Source: Acanthamoeba sp. SK_2022b
Taxonomy: Eukaryota; Discosea; Longamoebia; Acanthamoebidae
Length of the DNA stretch: 64,000 nucleotides
Direction of reading: 5' to 3'
Assembly: GCA_027943245.1 (NCBI GenBank)
Contig: JANDJZ010000097.1
Location: forward strand, 45,800-109,799
Shown: one piece after another, positions 23,089 to 34,734 of the stretch
Position numbering within the stretch: position 1 is the stretch's first letter
Layout of the letters: each line of letters opens with the position of its first letter
Notes under the pieces: generated by a model
What the model saw: only the letters and a program-made list of their open reading frames with translations
The model's database searches: none
Told to the model about the DNA's origin: nothing
Program-made: the position numbers and the translations under genes

Positions 23089-24716
23089 TCATCAGTGATA
23101 TACAGAATATGCCTGGGTCCCCTCAGGTCATATACATGCATTCTTGGGTTTGATAAAAAGTGACATTGTTACTTTTTTCTGAACAAGCAAGGTACCTGCA
23201 TTGAATGGTCATGAAGGGTTGCACAAAAACAAACAAATGCAAAAAGACAATACCTTTGCTCATTGAAGTTCTTGGGGTAGATTTGGTGGCCTTCTCAGAG
23301 TTGGGAAGATGCAGGTGAGGTGCCTGAACTTACAAAAACACTGCCAGAGCTGGTGTGGGAGAAAAATTTCTTTTTTCAAAGTCCTCAAGCACTTCTGCTT
23401 GGTGCGCCTGAAAGGCAGCTGAGCCTCTCCAGAGCAGTTTTAAGCTTGTCCTTGGTCACTTTCCTGGAGTTGTGCATCTGCCAATCCTGAAGGCTGGCAG
23501 GAGAGGAGGCAGTGATGGAGTGATGACAGGAAGATGCTGGTGATGTTGATATTGCTTGTCTAGTTGTTGTACAAAGAAAGCTACTCATTTTTGTGGACAA
23601 CCCCTCAAGCCAATCCAGACTTTGATGTTTGCTGATTGGCTCCCTCTGTGGAGCCTGATTAGCCTAAGGGAAGTTGAAATCTCAAAACCCAACTGATTAT
23701 CAGGTTTTCTCTTCTTATTCAGTTCCACATGTTTTCCACTTCTTCAGGGAGAAATAAGGCAAACCATACTGAAGGTGCATGGTATAAAGCTACTTAGCAT
23801 GCAGCCCAACAAGAACAAGACTATTCTCAGCAGGACCAGAAAATAGGCTCCACAAGAACCAATACAGATCACTCATCCAACTACAGACTCATGTGCGCCT
23901 TGTGCAGGGCAGAACTTCATCAACTTTAAAAACTTCAACTTTGCCCCTACTCTATGGGTTGCAGTAAGTCCAGACAGTGATGAAACAACAGATGACTTCT
24001 GGATTGGCAAAATCATCTCAGTGCTGATGTGTGCAAATGCACTGGAAGATGGAAATATCATGGAACTGAAGGAGCTGTGCCCCATGGTTCTGTGCTTGTG
24101 GTTTTCATTTGATGAAAGAGCAGGGGTGTCATTTGAAATTTGTGGTAGCTCTTCACTTGCGAATATATCTTCATTTCATGCTCAATTCCACATTTACATT
24201 AAAAGTAACTTCAACCTTGGTGTCGTGTACACCAGTTTTTAATTTTAACATTGTTACTTTTTTCTTAACCCCTCCCTTAAGCACAAATATGCTTGCATTC
24301 ATACCCTGCTCCCACAACACTGTTTAACCAATTAAAGTACTGTCTGAACACATGGAGATGACAAGAGAAAGACATGTCAAATTGGAACTTCAATTTCTCA
24401 ACCGCATGTGCATATTGAATGACAGTACTGGTGAGGTTCGTGCTGTAGAATGACAACTAGCGATTTTTAGGCCGAAGGTTGCCGTCCACACGGAAGAAAC
24501 TGCCCAAGAAACTGAACTGAAACCCAAGAACCAGAAGTGCCTCCTTGGCTGAGCGAGATGCGACCGCAACGAGTTGCGTCGTGTGATGACGGCACTCCCC
24601 TTCGTACCCTACGGTCCCACCAGCCCGTAACTACCGACGAGCACACCAATCAAATTCTAAACGAGTGCGGATACGGCGAACGAGAAGAACAAACAGAGGA
24701 GGAACACCAGGCTAGC

Positions 24717-26361
24717 ATGCAATCTACCACCACTGCCACGTCCGAAATGGTTCCTTCCACTCCGCGCCCTTTTTGTTTCTCTTTTTTATTTGATTTATTT
24801 TATTTTATTTAATTTAATTTCTTCCATTTATAAGTGGCGCTAATTTTATTCCATTTATAAGTGCTTACTCGGTAGAGGGCAGGTTGGAGAGATCGTGCAC
24901 CACACAAGCGTGGGTGGGCACGTAGTGCGTGTGGTGTGTTTGTCAGACACACATTGGGAGCACCGGCACATTCGGGTGACGGACGGCGACATTCTCATCC
25001 ACTGTGGCGACTTCTCCACACGAGGTGCGTCTCTCCGTCTCTTCTTCGGCCTCGATCTTTCCACCGCTCAAGCGTAACGCCTTGTTCGTTCGTTGGTGAT
25101 GCTCAGGACCGCTTAGCCAAGTGGTGGAGTTCAATGAATGGCTCGGAATGCTGCCACACAAGCACAAGATCGTGATCGCAGGCAACCACGAAATGGCACT
25201 CGGTACGCTGGCGTCCTGAACCAGCGCTGCTCCATCATTGCCATTGGCGCTGCACTCACGCTCGAGCTGGTCCCCTGCTTGCGTTCCCCCTCCCTCCTCC
25301 AAACATGTGCTCCTCTCACAGACGAACTCAAACACAAGCCGGAAGAGATCCAGGCCCTCTTCACCAATGCCACCTATCTACAGGATAACGAGATCACCGT
25401 CGAAGGTTCTCTTCCAAGGCTAGTGTTCCTGTGTGCCAGCAGGTACTCTGATTGTTGATACCTTAAACCCTAACCCTTGTGCGCGCTCGCCATCGCCAGG
25501 TATTCGAATCTACGGGGCGCCTTGGATAGCGCGAAACAAGTTCTTCCTGCTGCCTTCCCTCAAGTGGGCCCTCTCAACCGGCATTGGGTCGATGGGCCTC
25601 GGCTTTGCTATGTCCAGTGTACAACCCATATACCTCAAGCGCTTCCTATGTTCGCTTTTGACCTTGATCTTCGCACATCCGCGTGCAGAAAAGCCCACTC
25701 CTCTACGAAAAGTGGAACCGCATTCCGGAGGGCATCGACTTCCTGGTGACCCACATGCCGCCCTATCAGATCCTCGACTCCTATCTACAGAAGAACATGG
25801 TAAATGTCCGTTTTGTTAGCTGTCTAGGCTTTAATTTAACTTTTTGGTTGTTGTTACTATTTTAATATTTGTCGCTCCTTACTGACAGCTGTGAAACACG
25901 CACAGGGTTGTCCCTACCTCCAGGCCACTGTGCTTGAGCGCGTGAGACCAGTTGTTCACATGTTTGGGTAAGCGTGAACTGCTCGCCTTCGAGCTATCTC
26001 GCGCGTGCTGACTCGGCTTTTACACGGATGTAGGCATGTGCACGACTCGCGAGGGACGATGGAGAGGGATGGCATCCGATTCATCAACGCCGCCAATGCC
26101 CTGGAGCCCAACCAGCCCTCGGTATCGTTCGACTACGACGTCGAGGCCCGCAGGGTGTTGGCCATCCACGACGCCGGTGGCCATCGACACACGACAGCTG
26201 AGGAGACAGCTGCCGATGGCGCCGACCAACGACCACACCTGCCACTGAAGCGGGTGGGCAGTGCGCCCCTCGCCCCAACCTCACGGCGCAGCACCGGTGG
26301 CAACGGCAAGCGACCTCACGTCCTCACTCGACTCACCGCCTCCCACGACACCACGGCTTGA
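24717..26361 (+). CDS. MPPED2-like metallophosphoesterase
   Basis: Eight exons give 324 residues: 24717-24749, 24883-25024, 25107-25202, 25322-25405, 25500-25618, 25689-25799, 25906-25967, 26034-26361. The first exon is inferred: it is the nearest ATG that splices in frame to CAG/GTTGGAGAG at 24883. Calcineurin-like metal-site motifs are all present in order: VCLSDTHWEH, DILIHCGDFS, VIAGNHEMAL, FLVTHMPPY and FGHVHDSRG. Family-specific stretches LQDNEITVEG and IRIYGAPW match MPPED1/2 (UPF0046-like) proteins, metal-dependent phosphodiesterases. The last 70 residues are a lineage-specific extension. Cytosolic, as no signal peptide is seen. Confidence 0.85.
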
Positions 26362-26460
26362 TCCACACCCACGCAGGTTCAACACAATCTGTTATGTAAC
26401 CACAGCCGACACAACCAAAAAGGAGCTCTTGCTTGCCCACAACGCACTACTGCGCAATTG

Positions 26461-27303
26461 CTACTGCTGCGGCAAAGGGATTGCGGCAAGCAGGGTGGCG
26501 AGGGCCGCCTCGACAGTCTGGGCCTCCTTGGCGGAGACTTCGGCGTAGAGCAGGCCGTGCTGGTCGGCCCATCGCCGGGCCTCCTCTGTGGTCACTTCCC
26601 GCTGATCGCCGGCGTCGACCTTGTTGCCCACCAGCATCACCACCGCCCCGTCGCCCGTCTTGGTTGTGATGTGCCGCAGCCACTCCTCTGCACGCGAAGG
26701 GGAAAGAGATTCAGTGATAGGGCCACAAAAGGTTACGAGCTGTGAAGGAGAGCCAGAACCTTCCTCCAGCTGCTTGAAGCTGGCCGCCCGGGTTAGGTCG
26801 AACGTCAACCACACGCCCTTGGAGCCTGGCAGGCCACTGTGCACAAAGCGGGGATAAGCGCTCCCATGATATATCACCGGTTGTAGTTTGGGGAGGTCAC
26901 CTGAGAGTATAGTTGCGCATGCGCAGCTGGCCGGCTGTGATGGTAGATAAAGATAAACAAATAAATCTTGTTATAAGGCAGCGAGCGAGGGAAGGACGGC
27001 GCACCAGTATCAACAATTTGGAGACTCTGGCTGGCCTCGGCGCTGGGCCAAGAGCGCGTGATGGTGTGGGGTCGAGGTGGTCCCACTGTGGTGCGGTACC
27101 TTAAACCACAGTGTTAGCATACGGCCAGGTGGTGGTGTGCGCTAAACTAACCTTTCATCAAAGGGCCCAGTGCCGCATAGGGCGCGATGAAGGCAAGTCT
27201 TGCCCACCATTTCCTCGCCCACAATTGTAACTGCCCTCCCCCCGCCGTGTGAGCGAGGCCCACAAGCACGAAGTGCGGCGGTACCCTTGATGGTCTCCTC
27301 CAT
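26461..27303 (-). CDS. Ras/Rab-like small GTPase without C-terminal cysteine
   Basis: Five exons give 194 residues: 27303-27152, 27099-27005, 26934-26901, 26836-26760, 26687-26461. G1 is VTIVGEEMVGKTCLHR (GxxxxGKT), switch I carries ERYRTTVG, G3 is IVDTAGQLRMRNYTLR (split across an exon joint, with the catalytic Gln present), G4 is VGNKVD and G5 is VSAKEA. The middle stretch GVWLTFDLTRAASFKQLEE is typical of Rab/Ras folds. The protein ends AAIPLPQQ, with no CAAX, CC or CxC, so it cannot be prenylated in the usual way. It is probably a soluble or atypical GTPase. Start chosen at the ATG giving MEETIKG; the frame stays open upstream. Confidence 0.8.
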
Positions 27304-27579
27304 GCCGAGGGGCACCCAGCCGTTTCCTTCCGGCCGAAGCGAAGGCGAAGCGTCGGTATTTCCCTGTCTTCTACAGGAGCAAGCGGGCACTTGTGGGGTA
27401 CCGTCTGCTTTACCCCGAAAGGGAAGGGAGGTTCTGTCGGCGAAGGTTTTGGCGCGAAGGCCGGGGGCCGAAAACGGCGACCTACGGAGAGGCACCGAAT
27501 AAATACGTGGCCGCTGAACGATAAAGAACACAAGCAACAGAAAGCCGAACACACCAATCCACTCAAAGAACAACACAAG
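27304..27579. promoter_or_regulatory. Divergent promoter between GTPase and thioredoxin genes
   Basis: 276 bases between two start codons pointing apart. An AT-rich ATAAATA-like element at about 27499-27505 lies roughly 75 bases upstream of the thioredoxin ATG and could act as a TATA-like box. Confidence 0.35.
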
Positions 27580-27989
27580 ATGGTCAAGCAGGTCACCAGC
27601 AAGGACGAATTCAACACCGAGCTCGCCAACGCCGGCGGCAAGCTGGTACGCTCAATCCTTTGATACAGTCAGATGGTTGTCCGATCTCAGTGTCCCAAAA
27701 GGCCTAATCGATGTGGCTTCTTTTTTTATATACGTAGGTTGTGGTGGACTTCTTCGCTACGTGGTGCGGCCCGTGCAAGCGTATCGCCCCCGCCATTGAG
27801 AAGATGAGCCAGGAGAACACCAACGTGGTGTTCCTCAAGGTCGACGTCGATGAGGTGGGAGAACTTGCCGCCGAGCACAGCGTGAGCGCCATGCCCACCT
27901 TCCTCTTCTTCAAGAACGGCGCTAAGGTGCACGAGGTGGTCGGCGCCAGCGAGGCCAAGATCGCCGAGGGCATCAGCAAGCACCAGTAA
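27580..27989 (+). CDS. Thioredoxin
   Basis: Two exons (27580-27645, 27738-27989) give 105 residues, the usual thioredoxin length. The active site is [14 protein letters not shown], the cis-proline region is [13 protein letters not shown] and the end is ISKHQ. There is no targeting peptide, so it is likely the cytosolic disulfide reductase partner of thioredoxin reductase. The acceptor TACGTAG follows a T-run. Confidence 0.95.
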
Positions 27990-28222
27990 ATAGCGTTCTC
28001 TCTTCTACTCAGCAGCGAAAACTGTTCCTTCCATGAATGAATAGACGCCGAGAGTTCAATCTATTCCACAGAAGAGGTTGTGAGCGGGGGGGGGGGGGAG
28101 CCTGGGCTGGTATGCCATACAGCGGGTTTTAGCAGAACCAATTATGCAAGAACAACAACTGGCAGCTGCTGGCGATACAGGTGCGTTGTACAAGCTTTCC
28201 CGAGGCAGCGCTGACCACCAAC

Positions 28223-28816
28223 ATGAGGGGCTCTGGATTCGTCCGGCTGCGCCCAACTGCGCTGCCATTTCGCGCAATGCGGCCAAATCTTCCGCTCTGC
28301 AGATGGATCTCAACCTCTTCACCTGCGCCCAATACACCCTCGCCAGCAGGCAAGACCGCGAGTGGTGAGGGATACGCGATCGCCTACTGTACTTGCCCGA
28401 CGGCCGAGGTGGTGGAGAAGCTGAGCACAGCGCTGCTCGAGCGCAAGCTGGTGGCCTGCATCTCGTCCTGGCCTGTCACCTCGCAGTTCGTGTGGCAAGG
28501 TAAGATCGAGAAAGAGAGCGAGCATCTCATGATGATCAAGACCAGGCACGCCCATTCTCTGTTATTACGTTGCGGCACGCTCCACTTACCCCATTGGCGC
28601 TTGACAGAGCGGACAACGTGGACGCGCTCACTCGCGTGATCAAGGAGAACCACCCGTACGACGTGCCCGAGGTCATCAGCGTGGATATCCAGCGGGGTAA
28701 GCTATCCAGTCCTCGCCCACACACACGCGCGCTCTCATTCCCTCGGCTGCGTGCACGCGACAGGCTACCCGCCCTACCTCAAGTGGCTCGCCGACGTCAC
28801 CGAGAAAGCACAGTAG
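28223..28816 (+). CDS. CutA-like divalent cation tolerance protein
   Basis: Three exons (28223-28545, 28608-28696, 28764-28816) give 154 residues. The CutA core is clear: YCTCPTAEVVEKLSTALLER, LVACISSWPV, FVWQGKIEKESEHLMMIKT, NHPYDVPEVISVDIQRG, PPYLKWL. CutA forms a small trimer; its cellular role is still debated. About 50 residues precede the core and are rich in Arg and Ser with no acids (MRGSGFVRLRPTALPFRAM, then CRWISTSS), which looks like a mitochondrial presequence. The first intron starts with GC, not GT (CCAG/GCACGC at 28546). Confidence 0.85.
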
Positions 28817-28922
28817 ACCCGCTTCTGGAGGCGCAGCTCTTTCGTCTCATCGCAATGAAGTAAATGGAGTTGGCCCGTGGTCGTGAAGGTGGCCTTTGCC
28901 ATTGCTGCTCGTGACTGTGAAA

Positions 28923-30498
28923 TTACAGGGTGACGACGAGCTCGCCGTTCTTCTCGTGCCTGTAGGTGATGTTGTGCTCCTGGAAATACTTCTCGACGGC
29001 TGGCTTGATCTTGGGACCCTCCTTGCCGCTGTGGTTGCCCGCGCCGGTGATCACGGACAACTCCTTGACGTCTGCGCCCCCCGCCCCATTCACCCGTCCG
29101 TACTGGATCAGCTCTCTGCCGCTCTGTTCTGCTCTGGCTCTCTGAAGTAAGCGTACCGCGATGCTTGGCGGCCAGCGTCTCGAGGCGCTCCTCGAGCAGC
29201 TTCAGGGCGGGCTTGACCTGCTGGCCGTGCAGATCGATGGCGGTAACGCCCTTGCCCTTGTTCCTGTTATTCAATAACGACGACGTGGATGGAAAGGTGA
29301 GCGGTCAGCTGGGCGCGCGGCTTCGTTCTTGAGATGAGGCCTCTGGAAACGCACACTTTATCGAACACCTCCCTCGCGGCCTTCTCCTGCGCCTCCTCCA
29401 TCTTTTGCGTCTCCCCCTTGGCCTTCTCTGTGCAGTCGCGACAGTCAGTGCTCGCACGGTGAGCCAATGGGGGCGAGGTTTGCCCAGGAGGAGGTGGAGC
29501 TCTTTTGGATTGTGGATTGTACCGCGCAGCTCGCGAGCCTTGTCCTTGTCGCCAGCAGCGTAAGCCTCCTCGGCCTCCTTGAAGTACTTGTCCCTCAGCT
29601 GCGCGTGCTTGTCCACATTCTTCTTGGCCGCCTGGTACGCCTCCTCTGCAGACACGGAGAGAACAAATGAAGAGCCAAGGATGAGAGATGGCCGACGGGT
29701 GGAGAGGAGTTGTATCACGTGGGCCACCAACCACGTGGGTACAGGTGGGGCAGTCGTTATACCGTTGCGCTGCGACTGCTCTTCGGCTTCCTCCGGGGTG
29801 ACGATGGCGGCCTAACAGTCGGCGTAGCGAAGTGTGAGTACCCAAACCCGGCCTTTTTGGGAAGAGGGCGAGCTGTAACAAGGAGCGGGGAAGTTTGCAC
29901 CTTGCGGGCGGACTGCTCATCTACAATCTTCTTGATCTCGGCCTTGGCCTGAGCGACGGCCTCGGCGCTGCCGGTGATGGTCACCTTGTTGGATCCGTCC
30001 TTCGGCACCTCGATACGCGCCCCTGCACAGAAAAAAAGAGATTAAAAAATAATAAATAGATAAAGACTAAAAATACAGACCGGCAGTGCTATTATAGTGC
30101 TTGTTCCAGTGCCAAATAAAGTTGCAATACCACAACGGGAACGCACCGGTGTCGGCCTGCAGCTGCTTGATGGTGGCGCCCTTGGGTCCAATGATGTAGC
30201 AATGAAGGTCTTTGTCCACCTTCAGGGTCTCTGAGGCGTCCCCCGAAGAGGAGGAAGAGCTAGAGGCCTTGGGCGAATTCTTCTTGGGAGACTCCGGCGC
30301 GGGAGCGGCAGCCTGCTGCTTCTCCTGCTTCTCCTTCTTCTCCTTCGCAGGCTTCTCCTGCTTGGCCTCCTTTGCCTTGGGCTCCTTTGCCTTGGGCTCT
30401 GCGGAAGCCTGCTTCTCCTCCTTCACCTTTTCCTTCCCCTTTGCCGCCGCATTGTCGCCGCCACTACCGCCACCGAACACGCGCCGCAAGAAGTTCAT
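28923..30498 (-). CDS. KH-domain plus Smr-domain RNA-associated protein
   Basis: About seven exons from ATG at 30498 to TAA at 28925-28923. Order: a Lys/Glu/Ala-rich low-complexity N-terminus; one KH domain (LHCYIIGPKGATIKQLQADT, with the GxxG loop, ending about KKIVDEQSARK); a helical stretch (EEAEEQSQRNEEAYQAAKKN and onward); then an Smr domain with TAIDLHGQQVKPALKLLEER, VITGAGNHSGKEGPKIKPAV and the end KNGELVVTL. Smr (small MutS-related) domains act on nucleic acids, including mRNA cleavage in translation-coupled quality control. KH binds single-stranded RNA or DNA. Convergent with the CutA gene, 106 bases between stops. Confidence 0.85.
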
Positions 30499-30724
30499 CA
30501 CCAGTTGTGCAGAGCTGTTTTGTTGAGGAGTGCGGAGAACAGACTATCCCGGGGCTGGGTGGCGGAAGCGATGTCGTACGTCGACAGAAAAATATAATTT
30601 CTCTGTCCACCATTTCGCTGCCTTTTTCCTGTTTAATTTTCCCAGTGGACAATATATAAAGAAGAATTTTATTGCAATAAAATTGAAGAATCTTTTTGTA
30701 TTGGCATGCTCTACAAGCCGAGAA

Positions 30725-33700
30725 ATGGAGGGACCAAATGAAGGAGGCCTCAAAGATGTAATGGAAATCGACCCCATCAACGCATACTTACGTCCAGAGG
30801 AAGGGGATAATCAGCCGTTGAATACTACTGCCCCCAACGATACCGACTGTGTCCCGCTTCAGGCAGAAGCGCCGCCCCCCACGTCGCACGAGGCTGCTTC
30901 AACAGCCACGATCTCTGACGTGGTCGAACGAACTATAGCCTTTGTCCTCGAGCAGGCCAACAGCGCTGCCCGTGCGCTTGGCCATCTGGCAGCCGCGCCC
31001 GCTTCTTCTGTGCCTCCTCCTCATGCAGCTGCGCCTTCACACGTCGCCGCCCTGGTGCCACCTCCCGTTGCACCAAGCCTTCCTCCACCGGCTGCAGCGC
31101 CTCTGGTCCCGCTTCTTCCGCAGCTGCAACTGCAGCCGCAGACGGGCGAGCTGGCCTACCGCAACATGAGGGTCGTGGACCTGAAGCCCCTCCTGCGGCA
31201 GCGGAACCTGGCCGTGTCGGGCAACAAGGCCGACCTCGTGCGGCGTCTCGTCGCCGATGACGCCAAGAAGGCTGCCGCCGCTGCTCCCACGGTAAGTGCG
31301 CGTTAGCCGCGTTTGCCTCGGGTTTGCTCGATGCTTACATCAGTCTGGTGTTGCCAAATGTCAGATGCCCGCGCCCGCGTCTACAACGCCACCGCCGCAG
31401 GCCACTACTGCTACTCCCTCCTCTACTACCACCACGCCGGCTGCTCCGACCTTGCCTCAAGCTCCTCCACCTCATGCGCCTGCGCCATCTCGTGCAGCCC
31501 CGCGGCAAGCGAGCGCCGCACACCAACCGTCCTGCGAGTCGAGTGCGATCAACCTCACAGACGAAGACGACCTGGTGACTGTCGTCTCGCGAACAGTCGC
31601 CAAGGCTGAGCCCGCATTCCCGTCGCTCACCGCCACGTCCTCCAGCACGTCATCGTCGTCTGCTGTGATCGACCTCACATCAGGGGACGACGAAGACGAG
31701 AGCCTTGACCCTGCTATCGAGATCATCGGCGCGGTAGTCGGCAAGGCCAGTGGGCGCGAACGCAAGGTGTCCGCGATGAGTACGACCACGGCCACGACAA
31801 CAACGACGACGACCACCAGCGCATCGATGGTCGACGTGACCGACCTCTCCAATGTCGACCGAATCAAGAGGCGACGGCTGATCGACGAAGAGGCCGAAGA
31901 GGAAGACGACGGCGAAGAGGTGGGAGAAGAGGAGCGACGTCTCTACGAGCAAGTGCGGGATGCGCTCGCTGCGGGCCTCTCGGTGGAAAGTGTGCTGGCG
32001 ACCCTGCGCCTCCGCGCCGCAGAACAGCAGAGCACGGGCTCGCGAGGATCGTCCTTTCTGGGCTCGTTGTTTACCAACGAGACGGCTCCCACACCGACCG
32101 GCCGGCGCGGGCGGCGACGGATCATCGCCGACAGCGACGACGACGACGACGACGAAGACAGAGGTTTAGCGGGTAGGAGCACGGTGCCGCTGTTGGCAGA
32201 TCCGCAGGCGTCCTCCACGCCGTCACTGCCGGGACGGACGGCCTACGACAACATCCAGGCAAGCATTGCGCGTTCATTTTCTATTTATTGCAATGATTTC
32301 TTATCATTTCATTTTCGCTTGCGGCTGACTCGAGTGGCGCGCGTGTGCAGCTTTACGTGAACAGCCCCATGAACGCGGAGATCGAGGAGGAGCTGCCCGC
32401 GCCGCCGTACCTCGAGGTCACCCTGCTGCCTCACCAGCGACAGGCCCTGTGGTGGCTCAACAAGCAGGAAAAGAATCCCATCATCAAGGGCGGCATACTT
32501 GCCGATGCCATGGGTATACCGACTCTGGCCACACCACCCCTTGGCTGCCTCCCTGCCGTCTGCCCAACCAACCGGTCGTTGTGTGTTTTCTTTCCAGGGG
32601 TGGGGAAGACGATCGAGATGCTGTCTCTGGTGCTGCACGCGCTCGATGACCAAAACGCGGCAAAGGATCAGGCGCGGAACAGAACGAAAATCCAAGTAAC
32701 GCGTCCCTTCGTCCCCCCCCCCCCACCGCTGCGCAGGCCCGCACTCACCCTTTCCTCCTCGATCGTATGAAGGGCGGCACGTTGGTGCTGTGTCCTCTGT
32801 CGACGCTGTCCCAGTGGCACCAGGAGATCAGCGACAAGAGCCGGGAGGGGGCGCTCCGGGTGGCCGAGTTCTACGGCGCCAATCGGCAGGGCTTCACCGC
32901 CGCGAACCTCGCCAACTATGACATCGGTAATCTCCCCCCTCGCCCCACGAGGTTCTAGCTTTTACCAACCTCACTCCCCTGTCCTTGTCCTGCTCCCCCC
33001 ACAGTGCTCACCACCTATGGAACAATGGCGCGTGGGTGGTCGTCCGACGACGATGCGCGCGCTTTCGTGCGTCGACGCGTTGGACCGCTTCACCAGGTCT
33101 CATGGCACGTCGAATGCCCACTCGATCAATTGGACACTTGGTTACGTGCACATGCCACCGGTCTCTCACGATTGGACAACAGGTTCCGCGTGGTGCTGGA
33201 CGAGGGTCACATCATTCGAAACGAGAGCACCCAGACGGCAAAGGCCGCCTATGCGCTCAAGGCCAAGTATCGATGGATCATGACGGGCACGCCTATCCAA
33301 AACAGGTGCGTGCCCTTCTGCCCGCACCACGGCTCAGCTTGGGCTCATCTGCGACACGCACACGCACGCGCATAATGCAGTTTGGACGACATGTACTCGC
33401 TGCTTCGTTTCCTCCACGTGCCAGAGTGCATGGACAAAGTGTGGTGGAAGCAGAACGTCAATCCCTCCGGCGACTTCACCGCGTTGAAGGTCCGTTTCTC
33501 GAGACGTCGCCACCGCAGCAAGCGCACAGTATGACGCGCCTTACCAACGACTGTCATTGTCTCTCCCGGCAAAATCAGAAAATCTTGGAGACTCTGCTGC
33601 TGCGCCGGCCGAAGGACTACGAGATTCAGGGCAAGCCCATCGTCGACCTGCCACCGCTCAGCATCGTCGAAAGCAAACTGGTATATACCTCCCGCTCGCC

Positions 33701-33947
33701 TGAACCAACCAACCAACCAAACAACCAACCAACCAACCAAACAAACAAACAAACAAAAAAATAAATAAAAATAAAAATGATTCATCATGATCCTGTGGCC
33801 CTCTCGTGCAGAACCTCGACCCCAGCCACCAGTTTGTGTACGATCACCTGTTCAAGCAGTCAGCGGACCTGTTCGCCCAGTACTACAGTGAGGTATGCGG
33901 CATCAACGCGTTGGCCTCTACTAAATAACAATGAATTGGCCCTGAGT

Positions 33948-34018
<71 letters not shown>

Positions 34019-34525
34019 CTGCAGGGCACGGTGCTGGAACACTACATACACATCCTGAGCCTGCTCCTGCGGCTGCGGCAGGTGTGCGACCAGCCCATGC
34101 TGGTGGCCCTCTCTACCCTGGAGAAGGAGCAGCGGGAAGAGGAGGCCCTCCGCCGGCGCCGCGGGCGACGCGCGGCCTCCACTTCCCGAACCAAGCGCTC
34201 GTTCTCCTACTACGAGATGGGCCAAAAGCTCAAGGCTGCCTACAGCGCGTGGCCTGGTGTGTGCCCGCCCCACTCCACTCGGACGCATAAAGGCGGCTCA
34301 CTCTTTTCCTTTGAAAAACTAGGCGCAGGAGAGGCGGGAGGCGAGGCCAAGGCGATGCTGAGCGAGCTGCTGGGGGTGGCCGAGCTGTGCCGCCTGTGCT
34401 ACGACGAGGTCGGTGGGCCCGACGACAGGGTCGACACGTCGTGCGGTCACGTCTTCTGCCGCAGCGTACGCCTTCTCCCCACCAATCACTCCCCCTTCCC
34501 GCCTCCCTCACCTCAGCTGCTCGCA

Positions 34526-34622
<97 letters not shown>

Positions 34623-34650
34623 GCAGTGCTTCGTTGGCAGGCGGAGCACG

Positions 34651-34734
<84 letters not shown>

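Larger units (their letters stand above)
17080..24440. other. CpG-depleted, transposon-rich island
   Basis: This 7.4-kb stretch differs sharply from its surroundings. G+C is lower, TG and CA are common, and CpG is nearly absent: I counted 3 CpG in 18301-19020, against 9 in the 60 bases at 13561-13620 of a host gene. No intact host gene was found. It contains LINE fragments, hairpins, a tandem repeat and many interrupted reading frames (listed separately). 16870-17079 is transitional, with ordinary CpG. From about 24,440 the composition returns to host-like. Confidence 0.85.

Noticed and set aside
17080..24440. Giant-virus or large DNA-virus insertion
   Set aside because: No capsid, polymerase, helicase or other viral hallmark motif was seen. 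LINE fragments and CpG decay explain the composition better.
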